From Cyanoderma ruficeps (lineage: Eukaryota; Chordata; Aves; Passeriformes; Timaliidae), in assembly GCA_008694505.1 (NCBI GenBank), contig VZDJ01000216.1, positions 994,612 through 1,058,611 of the forward strand: DNA of 64,000 nt, read 5' to 3'. A program made the position numbers and the translations under genes. The notes beneath the pieces were generated by a model, which was not told where the DNA came from, did not search any database, and worked only from the letters and a program-made list of their open reading frames with translations. Below are positions 47,801 to 62,800 of this stretch, one piece after another (the first letter of the stretch is position 1; every line of letters begins with the position of its first letter).

Positions 47801-50800
47801 AATCCATCTAATCCAGCCACAGCTCCCTCTGCAATCCACTCTTCCTCATCTAAAACATCAACTATTAATCCCTGGGACTGTCCAGAGCCTTCCAGATGGG
47901 AAAAGGGGCTGGACTAAGATCCCACTGCCTCACAGAGGAAACAGGAGCCCTGAGAAGTCAGTGTGGTAACAGAGACTCCAAATTCCTGACCATGCTCACC
48001 CACCACTGCTGCTGCATATTTGAGCAGAATTGATCAAGATTTGATCATTTGAACAGAATTATCAGTCCCTGCACTTCCCTGCATTCCCAAATATCTCCAG
48101 GGCTGTAGAGCAGGCACCCACTGCAGAGTGCAGAGCCCTGCCTGCCCCCAAAGGCAGTGTCTAAGCCTCACTGTCCTTTGCAATGCCATTTACTCCTGAA
48201 ATGCACCTGCTGCTGCCCTGGGCTTCAAACACACCTCATGGAAATGTGAGATCCACGTTCCCACATCCACCTCAGGCTCCCTAAAGAGCACAACCAGGCC
48301 CCAACCCTATGGATAATACCTTTTGGGGAAGGAAAACTATTTTCTGATCCTTTTCCAACGGGTGTAGCTGGCAAGGAGAGCGAGGCCTGGACAGCTGAAT
48401 CCATCTTCTCACAGTCCAGAGTGGGGGAGCTGGGTGCTGATTTCCGGGTCACCTCCTGCTGCCTTTCCCTCACAGCCAGCTCCTGCCGTAGGTCTGAGGG
48501 TTGAGAGAAGGAAAAAACCCACAAAATCCCAAATTACTGCTTGATCCTCTCACAAACACTCTCTCTGTTCATTTGGGAGGGGCAGCAGGGGACAATTCCC
48601 AACAGTCCTGGGATAGTGCCTGCTGCTGCTTCCTCCAGCAGCGGGGACAGCCCTCAGCAGCCCCATCCCACCCAGGACAGGAGGGAGCAAACAGCCCTCC
48701 CTGCCTGCCCCACACAGCTCCCTGTCCCTGGGATGGGGACAGCTCATTTCCCTCAGGATTTCTCCGCATCTGCAGTGTGAGCTCCACATTACCACAACTG
48801 CAGCTGCTGAGCCCAGCTCCTGCCCAAACCCAGCTGGGAAAAACAGAGCAGTGACCTACTCCTGTGTTCCCCATTCCCTACATTCTCCTCCCAGTTCATA
48901 ATCCACACAAGCCAAAGGCAGTCCAAGGGTTCCATCCAGTTTCTTGATGCCCTGACAAGTGCAAGAGCAGACTGGAGGGCAGTCCAAAGGACAGGGAAAA
49001 GCCCAGGCATTGGAAAAGCCTGGTTTTATTCTCACCTCCACCCCAGACTGCAGCTCATCCCTATCCTGTCCCTTCCCTTTCCACAGCTTTTGGAAATTTC
49101 CAAAAGCAGCACAGCCCAGCCATGGGTCTCTCAAATCCTCAGAAAGATGCAAACAAACACTACAAGTGAGTTGTTCCTTTTTGGGCAGAGCAACTTCATC
49201 TTCAGAGACCCTCCTATTCCTTGCCTCAATCTGGTACAAAAGCAAAATTAACTGCACATCACAGCTTTCAAGCTGTAACAAACAGAACTGATTTTAGGTA
49301 AAACAGCAGAGCTGAAGTGAAAATCTGTCTGGGCTCCCAGAAGAGGATCTGAGGCTGTTCAATCAGAAATGTCATATTTGAGTCTGACAGTACCAGCTCT
49401 TTCAGAGGCTACTGCTCCTGCTTGCTGCCAGGGGGAATAACTCACAAATGCTAAAAATGTCCAAATGACTCATCTACGAAACAAGATGTCTGTTTTGCTG
49501 ATTGTTCCAGTGTTCTAGAAAACAGACCCCTGGGTTTTGCTGTTTTTTTCAGTTTTATTGCCCTAATCTCAAATTACAATACATACACTTCCTCAGAAAA
49601 CGTCTTTCTTTATATTTATTACAAAACCCCTGTGCTTCCAATAAAGTCCCCAGTTTCTGGGGCATAAACTTGCTTGAAAAAGGTTCACAAGGGAGAACAA
49701 CAACAAAAAACCTCAACCTGCTGTCAGGTTAGTTCTTACACTCAGGTGTAAGAATGCCTTCAATGAGGAAATATTTGAGAAAGTTTCATTTAGGGAACAA
49801 AGTTGCAAACCACCAGCCTCTAAAGTACATTACTGGCTGGCACAGGCTTGTGAGCAGATCACCTCCACTGTTTGAGAAATCAGTTTATACCAGCAATAAA
49901 AATGTTTCCCCAGCATCATCCTCAGTGTGAAATCCACTGGGGAATTCCCAGCTTCCCATCTTATCCCAGAACACCATCCCAAACATCTCCCACAGGTTTA
50001 AAACAAGCCTTTACCAGAATATCTTAAATAATATATTTAAGGCAATTTCCAAGGGGCTTAGAAGGAACACAGGAGAGATTTTTTTAGGAGTTACTTGATC
50101 ATTTATCCTGAATTTCCATGTCATTTCCTGTGCTTTCCCTTCCTTTAACCCACTGCAAGAAGAACATTTGAAGCAATATCCTCAATTCTCTTATATCTGT
50201 GGAACAGAGTATTTTTGTGTTAAAAATCCTGAATTCATGTATTATTAATTCTGAAATATTTAATTAAATTATTAATTCTGAATTATTAAATGAGGAAATT
50301 TTTCTTTTTGGCTACACTGGACATACAAAGAACACACTGTCAGTAAAACCTAAAGCATCCAGTCCAAGTCTCATCATGTGAGGCTTTCTAGAAACCTGAG
50401 CTTTGCTTGCTGCACATCTCTTCTGGCAAACCAACCCTGCCCCAGCACCCAGAACCAACCAGACCAGCCATACCTCTTGCTTCATCCTTTAATCTCTGTA
50501 CAGAGACCAGCAATGACTCCTTGTCATCCAGTTCGCTTTCTAAAAATGCATTTCTCTCAATAGCTTGGTTCAGCCTTTGTTCAAAGTCTTCCAATGAAAC
50601 TATTGTTGCCCTAGAAACAAAATCCAGAATATTAGGTTCTTCAGCTCAGCTGGCATAAAAGCTAATTCAAAAGCACAGCAGAAGGAAAATGGTGGCAGGG
50701 CTACCTTCAAGGCAAGCATCTGAAAGCCATGGAAATGCTTCTCAGAGAGGAGTGATCAACTCCAAAGGAACAAGGGGAAAAGATGAGAAGAACATGATAG

Positions 50801-53800
50801 CATCAGGCTCTCAGAGATGGATAATGACGTGGGAAAGAGCCAGCCCAGAGCAGCCAGCTCCTTTCTCCCCAAGCCATGCTCCAAAGCTGTGCATTAATCA
50901 GTGCCCCAGCTCAGGTGGGCTCTGCCCAGGCACAGCCCAGCCAAGGTGGCAGCAGAGCACTGGGACATTACCTAAGACCCAAATCCTTCCAAAATCAGTG
51001 TCAAAAGTTAGTCATGAGCTTAAGAGCCTTGTGCAAACAGGGCCTCAGCTCTCAGATCTTTTTTCCAGATAGCTAGAGGCTCATTCCTGCTCTCTCTCCC
51101 TGAATCAGTGGCAGAATTCCCACTCAGCAGAAGGGAAGCATGACCTCCTCCCAAACTGGGCGTTCCCAGCAGCAGCCTGCTCATTCCAGGCACTTGCAAA
51201 GGGCAGGATTGTTGCCTCCAGCTGTTCTGCAAGGGACCAGGAGACTCCTTTGGCCTGTTTGATTTAACAGGGACTATGGAAAGCAGCAGCTTCTGACTTC
51301 AAAGGGGCTCTGAGGCAGCAGGACCACAAACATCAGTCACTTAGCTGGGGGTACCAAGGGCATGCAGGGGCCTGGCTGGCTCTGGGCTTGTTCCTCACAA
51401 ACCACTGTCCCACTGCTCTTCCTGCTGCTACAGGAACCAGCTGCTGCTGAGGGGCAACTGCACTGGTCAAACAATCCAAAGTTTTGAGGGTGTCTGGGGT
51501 TTTTCTGATTGTTTTCCCTTTAAGGAAATGCTCGAGCTGAGTAGCAAAGAAAAAGATCTTTGTGGTGCAAACTCGAAGGGAAGAGGAGGTTTGCAGCCTT
51601 CACCTCTTGGCACGTTCCAGGTCATCGTTGGCCTGCTCCAGCTCCCTCACATATTTGTGCAGCTGATCTTTGATGGCCCTTGTCTGGCTCAGGTCATCCT
51701 CCAACAACGACACCTGCTTGTAACTCTGGGCGTACTGGTGCTCCAGTTTCTCCTGAAACAAAGAACAGGGAGATAAACATCAGCTGCTGGCACTGGCCAA
51801 GTGATCAGCACAAAAAGGGAGTCTCTTTGCAGAATGCTGGTTTGGGAGTGCTGGTAATTCAGAGCAGAAATTGGAGAGGGAGAAGGAACACGCTGTGAAC
51901 ATCAGAGCTGGCCACGGTACAAAATCCCAGCCACCTCCCCATGGCACAGCTGCCTCCCAGGGATGCATCCCTGCATCTGCTCCCCACAGCCTGCACTGAC
52001 AGCTGCTCCAGGAAGGCAGAGAGAAATCCAACTGCCCTGCCTCCCTGATCCAACTGCCCTGCCTCCCTTATCCAACTGCCCTGCCTCCCTGATCCAACTG
52101 CCCTGCCTCCCTGATCCTGCCTCCCCTGATCCAACTGCCCTGCCTCCCCTTCCGTGCTTCAGCCTGGGCAGNCTGCCTCCCCTGATCCAACTGCCCTGCC
52201 TCCCTGATCCAACTGCCCTGCCTCCCTGATCCAACTGCCCTGCCTCCCTGATCCTGCCTCCCCTGATCCAACTGCCCTGCCTCCCCTTCCGTGCTTCAGC
52301 CTGGGCAGCACCCACCCTGACACCAGAAATTCTCTGATGTGTCCGTGAGCAAAAATGGGCCACTGAAATCTGTCACAAAACCTCCAGGTCCACAAACTCA
52401 TCCACAAAAGACTGAAGAATTCCCTGCCAAACACCCTCTGAGGGCACTGACAGGGGCCTGTGCAGAAACTACTGACCTCAAACACATCCTGACCCTGCAA
52501 ATACAGCTGGGACTGGAGACACAAAGTAATCCCACAAACCCTCCTTCCACTGAGTGAATTTTGTCTTCACTAAATAAGCCAAGACTGCTCAAAATGATGG
52601 TTTTTCAAGATTTCAAGAGAGGCAACAACTTATTAACACAGAGGCATCAATTCAGAGCTACCTTCTGCACATGCAGATCCCTGAGCAATTCCTGGCTCCA
52701 CAGATGGACGTGCAGACTCCCTGAAAGATGTGCACAAATCACCCGTTTTCTGGTTTCTCTGGGGTCTCATAAAAGCCTGGTTTGCAAAGAAAGGTGACAA
52801 GGCAGTGGCCTGACAAAACCCCTTGTGTTGTGCCCTGTTGCTATGCTGATGTTCCCTGTGGAACAAATAAAGCTCCTCCTTGGCACGGCCTCGGGAATTC
52901 AAACCAGCACAAACTCCAGGACCAAACTTTGTGACGTGAACAAGAAAAATTCTGCCACAAATGTCCCTGCCCTTATTTGGGGTACATGCCATGCTTCAGT
53001 GTGGATCTTAAGCAGACAACTCTTTTTTTATTTGGATATTCAGTGCCCAAGAGCAGCCCAGATGATCCAAAACGAGATCCAAGATGTAGCTGAAAGGAAA
53101 AGCAACACTACCACAGAGAAGACCTACCTTTAATGTTTCCACTTCATACTTCAGTCTTTGGTTATCTGCTTGCAAATCTCTGTTCCTTTGCTCAGCTTGT
53201 ACTAGCTGTGCCTCCAACTCAGCCTCTAATTCCCTGCTTCCCTCCTGGAATTCAGCCAGCTCTTCACGAGCCTCCTGGAAGCTGCAAGGAGAGGATTTCA
53301 TCAGTGGAAAAGTCCACAGCTCCCAAGTTAAAATAAAACCCGCAGCTCTTCTAAAATAAAATGCTGAAAAACGAGAGGTTTAAGGCACTTAAGTGTCATC
53401 CATAGACCTCTAAGGGGAAAAAAGAAAAATGGGGAAACAGAGAAATGACATTAAGCTAAGCTATTGAAGGAAATTAATTCTCTTACATCAAACCCAGCAG
53501 CCACCTTGAACGGCTGTGTGGAATCAAAGCTATTTACAGGATTCATGGGAGCCTGAGAAGCACTTTGTGCTCCATTAGCTTTCACTGCTGGCAGACTTCA
53601 TGGAACAGACAATGAATTAAGCAAACATTTAACCAGATTTTGGTCAGAAACCGAAGAGAGAACAACAGTTTCTGCATCTCTGCGCTAGCTGGAAAATTAA
53701 TGTTTGTAAAAATCATGCAGAGTCAGGAAGGCAGGACATGCCTACCTCAAACTACTGAGAGTTATTAAATACTAGAAGTAGCCACTCCACATACTTTGCT

Positions 53801-56800
53801 TATTAAATTTGCATCTTTACCACAGGTAATAGCTCAGCCCTGAGCAAGCAGCAGAGAAAACCACCGAGGCTTTAGGTAACAACACATCCAGTGGTGTCTC
53901 AGATGGAATTTCTGACACACAAGAACAGCTCAGGGTTCTCCACATGGACAGGCCCCTCCACATTCCCAACATGTCCCTCCCAAAAAACCCCAAACCAAGC
54001 CATAAAAGCCCCTTGGGCTCTTTAGGTTTGAGAGGGATTTAACTCCAAAAAAACCTCAGCCCACCCTCCAATCCCTCCAGATGCACAGTACTACTCCGGA
54101 GAGCAGCTTCTCTTGGCACTTTTGCTAACAAAAAGCCCTGTGTCCCCTCCGAGATGCAAACCACAGGTACAGGCAGGACCAGGAGCTATGAAACACTTGA
54201 ATAAAATGCAGCAGACACCAAATCAGCCACTTCTCATACCAGTAATTCCACTAGTCGAAGCTTGAGGGAACAGGAATGATACAAGGCAAGCCCAAAGGTG
54301 CCTTCTTATGATAAAACATCAAGATCCCACTTAAGGCAGCACTTCAATTACACAAAGGTGCACATGATCATAAAAAGGCTCTGCTCTTGCTCAAACATGC
54401 TCAAAACATAGCCTGCAGTTCTTGGCATGGTGACACTGGGCAAGAAACACTCAGCTCCCACAGAGATGGAAATTCTAAAGCTGGAAACCCTTTCCAGAGA
54501 ATTCTCTTCTCACAGGTTTTCTCTAAAGTATCTAATAACCATCTTGGTGTGGCCTTGCAGAGGAACAGATTATACAGTGTTCTGATCATTAAGAACCAAA
54601 TTCAGCTTGCAAATCCACAATACCTTTGTTTGTACTTCAAGGAAAGCTCTTTCCAATATGCAGTTTCCTCCTTTGGACTCGAAAAAGTAGGGATTTCTTC
54701 ACTGTCCATGATCAACACGACCTGCAGAACACCAACACAGGAATACACTCAGGATAAACCCAGGCAGATCACCCCCAAAACCTCTGCTCAATCCTGGGCT
54801 GCCCAGCCAGGGCACCAGGACCTGGCACCCACACCCAGCATGTCAAGAACCCCTCCCAGGGCTCATCCAGCACCCAGACCTGCCCCAACGAGCCCCAGGA
54901 TTTTCCCCAGCCTCTGGAAGTGCTTGTGGAGCAGCCTGAAATGAGACCAGAAGTTCTGGTTGTATTTTGTACCTGCCACCCAAACTGCAGTTGGTGCCAC
55001 AAGCCCGCTCAGGCCCACAGCTGGTAATACACTCAAATTCACAGCTCTCAGTGTCCACTTTACTTCATTAAACGTTTTTAAGAGGTTTTGCCTCCTGCCA
55101 CCACACAGTGAGTGCACTACAGCTGCTTTTAGAGCTGCAAAGGTGAGTAGGGAAGGAGGATGAGCACTCCAAGTGAGGTAACTACAAACAGCTCTGTGTG
55201 GAGATCAAAACTCAATTTATTCTTCCTGCAGCAAGTCCTGGCTGGGTGCTGCTTGTGTCACATGCAGGTAACAGCAATTACCCACGCAGTTCTGCTGCCT
55301 CAAGCAGGCACAAGGAAGATCAGCCTCTCCCATAAACGACAGGCTCACGTCACAGAGGAGTGTTCCCAGCCTGGAGGTGCTCACAGGAGAAGTTTCCCAC
55401 ACCAAGGCACTGGTGATCAATCCCCTCTCCATGAGGGTCCTCCTTTCTTGGACCTCCCCAGGCTATCAGCCAGCACCAGACACACAACCCAACACATTTT
55501 TTGTATGGTTTTATGGTTTTATATATGGTCTAGGGGGCACAAGACATTAGAGGCCTCAGCACACACCAGGTCTGAGGTGGTGAAGGACATGAAATGAGGA
55601 GCAGGACCAGGAGAATCAGATCCCAGCCAGGAGATGCACCATTGCTGAGCCCTCCCCAGGCAATCCCACAGCTCTTCAAGGCATTTTTTTTTCTCTCCTC
55701 AAAAAGCCAAGCCTCAAATTCTGTTCTTCCCACCCAGAAAAAGGACAGGATGAAGCCAACCTCCCCTGTGCTCCAAGCAGAGCTCTGAACAACGCTCTGC
55801 ACCAAGCCCATTGATTAGAAGAGCTGACCTAAAAGTCCTGACTTTCACACTCTAACAGGCATCACTTCTCGGCCAACTCTGTCCCTTCAGGCTAAAATTG
55901 TCACACTAATGTGTTCTGTATCTCAGTGACCCACATTTTTGACACCTAAAAGTGGGCCAGAACAATCCCATGCTTTCGTCAGAGGGCAGCCAGGCCAAAC
56001 ACAGCGAGGCAGACCTGGCACATTGGTTCTCCAGCTGAGCTTGCAGCTGCCACAACCAAGAGCAAATTTATCCAGAGCACTTCAAAACCGCCTCAAATCT
56101 CACATGGTGTTTATTTAACTCCACAGCTTTACTGCAGAAGCAAACATGTCATGGCTCGGGTCTTCATCCTGCCCAGGAGAAGGGCTGGTGTTTCCTTTCC
56201 TGCACTGAGAAAATGGAAAGTACCTGTGGAGCCATTCCCATCACAAACTGCAGACAGGATTTGCTTTGGGAGCACTTGCATCAGCCGTTACCAAGGCAGC
56301 TCAGTCACTCCACAGGGACAAATCCCAAGCTCTGTGGATGTGGAACTCAGTATTCCCAAACTGCTGCAGCTCCGTGGTGGGAGCAGACACCTGACAAAGC
56401 TCAGGTGTGTCCAGCAGCTCCTGGACAGTGATTCCCACTTCCAGGACAAGGCACTTGTCAAGCACTGATCCAACCTTTCCATAAATCCCTTCAACCTTTC
56501 CCTGAACGGCTCTAAACCAGCAGGGAGCACATTCATCCCAGAATAAATCAGATGAAGCACAACACAGGCTCAGCTCCCACAGCTCCAGAGGAGCTGAGCT
56601 CAAAAGGTGAGCAGCCAAGCTCAGGATGTGGCTGGAAGAAAGCTTGCACAAGGAAGCATCTTACATCATTTCCTAGAAGTAGCTGAGATAAGGCACAAGA
56701 CTCCTTCCTGTCTGCTCACACGGGGCACACCCTGGGAAATCAACATCCAAGGGATCCCTGCAAGCACAGCATGAACAGGAAGGGCTGCCTGGGGCTCCTA

Positions 56801-59800
56801 AGGACAGGAGGTGTGTTTGCCCCTCACTCCTGGTCCAAACACCTTTTCCTTTCACACACTGCAGGGAGGAGATTCAGCCCAGTGCTGGCTCAGGCCCCGG
56901 GCAGGAATTCTTCCTTCCCAACACACCCAGATCTTCTCCAACTCTCTCATCCTGCCTTGGTGAAGCGGGTGGGAGGTCAGGATTGCCCCTGCTCCATGTC
57001 TCCCACCATCCCTAATGCTGTCAGCAGGGATTTGGGATCTGCTGACTGCTCTGCATAAAGCCCTGCTGCAGAAGCCAATGCCAGCCTGCACTGCTGAGCT
57101 CCAGCATCCATACCCTGCTTTTTGTCACTTGTATTACCATGAGGAGCAGGAGAAGGGGTTAAGAACACACAGACACCCTGCAAAGACGGTGCTTCAGGGC
57201 CAAAATATCAACCTGGGAGCTGGGAGATGCTGACAGCTTCCAAACATGCTCCCAGCACACATGTGGCCACGGGAAAATCCTTCGCTCCCCCAACCTTTGG
57301 CCATTCCCTCAGAACGATGGCACAAAAACATGGATTGTCCAGGCAGAGAGCAAATCCCAGGAGTTATCAGAACACAACCAGACAATTCCACACAGCTCAC
57401 GTGTGTGTGGGAGAGCGGATGCCCACGGAATACCAAGAGTTTAACAAAAACTACTCTGCCTCAGTCAGCTGCCTCTTGTCCCAGCCCCGGGAATTCTGTC
57501 AGGAGCTGAGAACCAGCACAGTCCTTCCTATTCAGGGCTTCTTTGCATACGTGGCACTTGCAGAATCCAGCCTTTGACAAACAACACTGAGCCTTTCAGG
57601 GAGCAGACAAGACAATGCAGCAGCGTCTTCCAGGGAAAATGAGAGCAGGCTTATGCTGCTGCCCACTCAAATTCATTCCAACACAGCTTAGCATTCACAC
57701 AGTGCCCTGGGAAAACACAGCTCCGTGGGCACAGCTCCAGCTCCAAAGCTGCTCCCAGACAGGAACTACACTCAAAACACCGGGGCTCCTTTCAAGCCCC
57801 CCCCACCCCCGCGACAAAGTCAGCAGGACAGAGCAACTCTCCGCTGTGAAAAGGAGAGAACTTTTCCACGCTGCAATGACTCTAAAAACCACAGTGTGGA
57901 GGTTAAGAGCTTGTCTAAATCCAGAGGGGTTTGTACAGGACGAATCTGTTTTGCCACCTTGAAAGCATCCTTAAAACGAAAGGAGCAGTATCCTCCAGAT
58001 ATCACGAGAGCCAAAGCTTCAAGAATGCACCAGAAATAACCAAACTAAAAACTCTTGCAGACAGTATTTTTCAAGTACTTCAAGGAATCTTGCATCCAAG
58101 GCCAACCCCAAACCTCTCTGGAACCACCTTCCAGCTAAGCCATGAAAACACAAACACAGATTGGAATGTAACACAGTACCTTAAAAAGGCTTCCCGGGCT
58201 CTCCATGTGACGGGAGACTCCAGCGAAGCTTGGGATGAAATCTAAGACCAAAACACAGCCTGAAATCCAACACCACGTCTCAGCTGGGTCCCACCCCTTC
58301 CCACAGTGGGGAATCCACTCCTCCCAGCTCCCAAAGTCACCCAGTCCCTCACACGTCACGGCAGGGATGACTTTGAGCACTGCAATTCACCCTGGATGTA
58401 CCTGCAGCATCTCAAGTGGCTGCAGAAAGAATTTCTCCTGATTTTAATTGCCTCACACTCTCCCACTTAAAACCAGCTCATAAATACTGCCAGATAAAGA
58501 GAATTAATATTATTTCATGAACAGGTTGTTTTTCTGCACGTTTTTCTGCTTTCTTCCTCGCAACCCCACTTGCCCATTATTTTCAGACACCAAACATGAA
58601 AAATTAAGCAGAAGCAAAGCAAGGCCACTCAAACAGGACCAACCACAGGGCTGAACTCCCCCAGCTACGCTTGGCTGGTCCCCCCTCCCTCCAAGGCACC
58701 ACAAACATCCACTGACCTTTGGAATTAAACAAGCAACCAGCTCAAATAGGACTTGATCAAGAAGTTCTGCCAAGCTCACATGTGGCCTTCAGTTCCCGAG
58801 ATAACAGGGCACTCCGGCTATCACAAAACACCCGAGTGCCTGTTGCCTGCCAGTCCCCCCTTCTCGGAGACAATGACACCGTCACCGAGGGCTGGCACCA
58901 CCCTGAGCTGCCACGCACAGCAGGACTGTCCACAACCACCTCTTCTTCCTCTTCCCCCTTCCTGCTGATGATTCACAGGCAGAAAAGCAGAAGAAATCTT
59001 GTTTCCATCGTTCTTCACCTTCTCAAACCATGAGGACCAGCAGGAAACCTCCAGCTCCTGAAGCTGTTGATTTTTTTTCCCCACAAACCCAGTCAAGACT
59101 CAAAGCAAGGTAACCCGAGCACTTCAGCCAAAACTCAGAGCAAATGTGCACGGTCTTATTAGAAGATGGGAAACAAACAAGCAGAAGCCACGGGTTAGAT
59201 TTCCCCAATCAATTTGGGCTTGTTTTGCTCAGGCTGGAATAGGAGCCGGCGGATTTCCACACGGCTCTGGATGTGTGCCTGCATCCATTGCCGGCATGAA
59301 ACCGAACCTCTGGGAGGTGAACCTGCTCCTGCAGTTCTATTTTTGAACTGAATGTTCTCGAGTGAACCACAACAAATGCCTCCTTCTCTCTTACAACAGC
59401 AGCACCGGAGCTTTCAGGAAGAGAAGAAAGTCACCGAGCACAGCGTCAGCACAACGCTCCTCGCTCTGCTGCAATAATAAATCCTGCATTTCCAAATTGG
59501 GCAGCACTGGAGGCAGGAGATAACCAATTCCTACCTGCAGGAACCTGGTGCCAAGTTCAGAAAAGCCTTTAAGATAAACCAAGCACCACACAGCAAAGAC
59601 TTGTTATCTCAACAGCCTCATTAATCAAATATAACATGTCTGCTCTACACCACATGGCCAAGACTCATCTGTCTGGTGAATATTTGATATCCAGACACAG
59701 GAAAACCCTTGAAGAGCGAGCCAGCACCGGGTTAGAAGCCTTGAAACCAGAAGAAATGCACTGAGATGCAAAAAGTCTCTTCTCAGAAGTCAAGCTACAG

Positions 59801-62800
59801 CTACCAAAGGTATCAGAATTTTGTATTAAAAAACATTTATTGCTTTCACAAACATGGGATATTTCAGACATTTGACCTCTGTTCCTTCCCAAGCAACCTC
59901 ACTGAAGTGACTAAAAAAGAAGAGGCTGGTGCTCCTGCTGGGGGTTCAGTAGCTGCAGAGGTGAAGGAAAAGCTCCTGGAGATGTGCACGTCCCCAGAAC
60001 ACTCTGGCCTGATCACAGCTCTGTACCCAGAACTCCAAAGGGATGAACCCACACAGAGAGGAGTAAAGAGCAAACTGAGAAGGGAATTCAGGCTGTGGAA
60101 AGGATAGGCTTGTCCCTGCCTCAGTCTCTGCTCCCTCCTAGGCTGGCTGGTGAGGTGTGACAGGAGCTCTGATCCTCACCCACGCCAGGCTGGCACTGCC
60201 ACGGACCTGAACCCCTCTGAGATCACCCAGCCAGCTCCACCTTCTCCAGCTCTGCCTGCCTTCCCTTTAAACCTTGAGGAGTGCCAGGGCTTCCCAGCCA
60301 GCAGCAATGATTGACCTGAGAGGTTGTGGCACACACAGCACAGAGCCTGCACCAGGGACAGCTCCAGGTCTCCCCGTCACCCCAGCAATCCAAACCAGCC
60401 TGGTGACAACATCTCCTGGGAAGGTGGTGGCCAGAGGGTGAGATGCTTCTGGACACCACAGAATGACCAAGGAATTCCAAGGGAAAAGCACCTGGCACAG
60501 ATTTCTGCCAAAAGGACTGAATTCTGTTGCTTTCACATCTCTGAAGTTCTACCAGTGCCAGGGGTAGTAAACTGGATTTGAAAAATAACTCCCAAAATGG
60601 CATCACAGAGCAGCCCCCAGCAGAGAGGGGCTCTGCAGTGAGCACTTAACAACAAGGATATTAAAAATAACCCCCCAAACTTTATGTTGATCAGGAGAAG
60701 GAACCAGCACAACCTTCCACTGAGCTGTGGGGACAGAAGAGCCCTCGAGGGACACAACCACATTGTGAAAAATCTGCTCTGATGGCTCTGGCTGGCTTTG
60801 CCCTGGGGTCAGGGCAGCACAGCAGTGCAGGCAGCTTGCTGAACACACTCCCCAGTTGATCTTGATTATGTTTGTGGTGTCACAAACATCAAGGGCTGCA
60901 AAAATACCATTTCCTTTCTGCAGTCTGACTTTCCTGGCACCTCAAAAAGCCAACTGTAAAGGACTGAGGGCATAAACTGTACTTTGTTGCTGTACCTCTT
61001 GGCAGTCTGCTGCCAGCAGCGTCTCCAGAGACAAGATTCCTTGTGACACCAAGGTCACAGACATCATCAGTCTCGTGCTTTCTCTCCACTTTCTTATTTT
61101 CCTTTCTCTTCTCTGTCCTTCTCCACCAAATGAGGAAATATCTTACGCATCTGCAAAATCTAAAGAGTCAGGGAAAAAAAAAAGAGGGTTTTCCCCTAAA
61201 GAGGAAGGACAGTGACTCAAACACTGCCTCTGAGCACCTCCTTCACTTTTGGGACTCCCAGTGACAAGTGGCATTAAATCTTCTCAACTAGGCTCTGCCT
61301 CCACATCTACAACAATACAGAAATGCACAGCCCAGCCAGGAAATGGGACAAGAGATGTCTTCTAGGGCAGATCTAACACTATTAATCCCAGATCGACACT
61401 ATTACCCACCTCTGCCACATCCTGTGCAGCCACAGTTAACTGGCACCACCATCAACCAGCCAGTCTGTGCAGTCACACTGCAAACACATCAAGCTGACAT
61501 TTAAATAAATAAATACAGAATCATTCAGGTTGGAAAAGACCTCTGAGATCATCAACTCAACCTCTGACTAATCACCACCTTGTCAACCAGACCAGAGCAC
61601 TGAGTGCCACGTCCAGGAGTTTCTTGAACACCTCCAGGGATGGGGACTCCACCGCCTTTCTGCCCCTTCCAAAATATCTAAAAGCCTCTCAGTCTCTTTC
61701 TGCCTTGGGACAGCTTCTTCCTCTTGCACTTACTGATATCTCTAACAAAGCACTGACCTTGGAAAGGCCACCAGCTCTCCGCAGTGCCCAGGAATTGTTT
61801 CCTGGGGCAGGGGGTGTTGGAAAAAAATGTAAAGGAAGGAAGAAAAAAATTTTTTTCTGAAGTATCCAGGGAACTCTTCTATAGCAGTTTCTTGTATTTA
61901 AGCACCTCTCAGGCAACAACTGCCACAGGCATCCAAAAGTGCCCCCCAGCCCCTGCACTTGTGAGCAAGTCAGGAGAATGGCAGAGGGAAGGGAGAAGCC
62001 CTGAGTCACTCCCAGTGCAGACTGGGCTGTGGGTGGGAGCGCACAGCTCTCCTCCCGCTGGGAAGGAGAGGGATGTGTCGGTGGGAGTCCCCGGGCTGAG
62101 GCCGGCCCGGGAATGTCCCTGCCCTGCCGGCAGCGCATCCTTTCCAGCACGTCTGCTGCAATTCGGGTCACGCTCATCACCCGGGCACCGGGCTGCTCGG
62201 GGCTGGGCACGTTCACACAGAACACAACAGGGCTCGGAGGAAGGAGAACAACCCCGGAGACAAACCCTCCCTGAATCACTGACAAACACCCAACGGAGAC
62301 CACGGAAGCACAGCAAAGGACCTCTGAGACCATCCGTGACCAAAGACCCCCTTGTCACCCAGCAGGGCACTGAGCTGCACCGGCCTTTCCCTGGACACCC
62401 CAGGGATGATGATTCCATCACCACCTCCCTGCCCACCCCAACATCCAATCACCAATTCCAGGAGGAATTTCCTCCTAAAAAAGACGCTGTGTGCCCCGGG
62501 CATAGGATCGATCAGGGATTTGAGGAGAACAGAGGCAAACCACGCGCCCAGCTCCCTGCCAGTGACGGGAAAAGGCCCAGGCTGGGGGCCGAGGCCGGCA
62601 GAGCGGCGGGCAGGGCCCGGGGCAGCTCCGAGCCCCGGTGCGGCCGGGCCGGCCCCGCACCCGGCGCGGTCCCGCCGGGGGGAGCCGGGCAGGGCGGCGG
62701 CCGAGCGGGGCCGCGCCGTGATTGACATCGCCCGCAGCCAATCGCAGGCGGCAGCGCCGCGCCCGCAGCCAATGGCGCGGCTCGGAGGCGGGCCCTGCCC

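Noticed and set aside
52025..52312. Regular repeats suggesting a CRISPR-like array
   Set aside because: Units are directly adjacent with no unique spacers, in an intron of a bird gene; it is a minisatellite.
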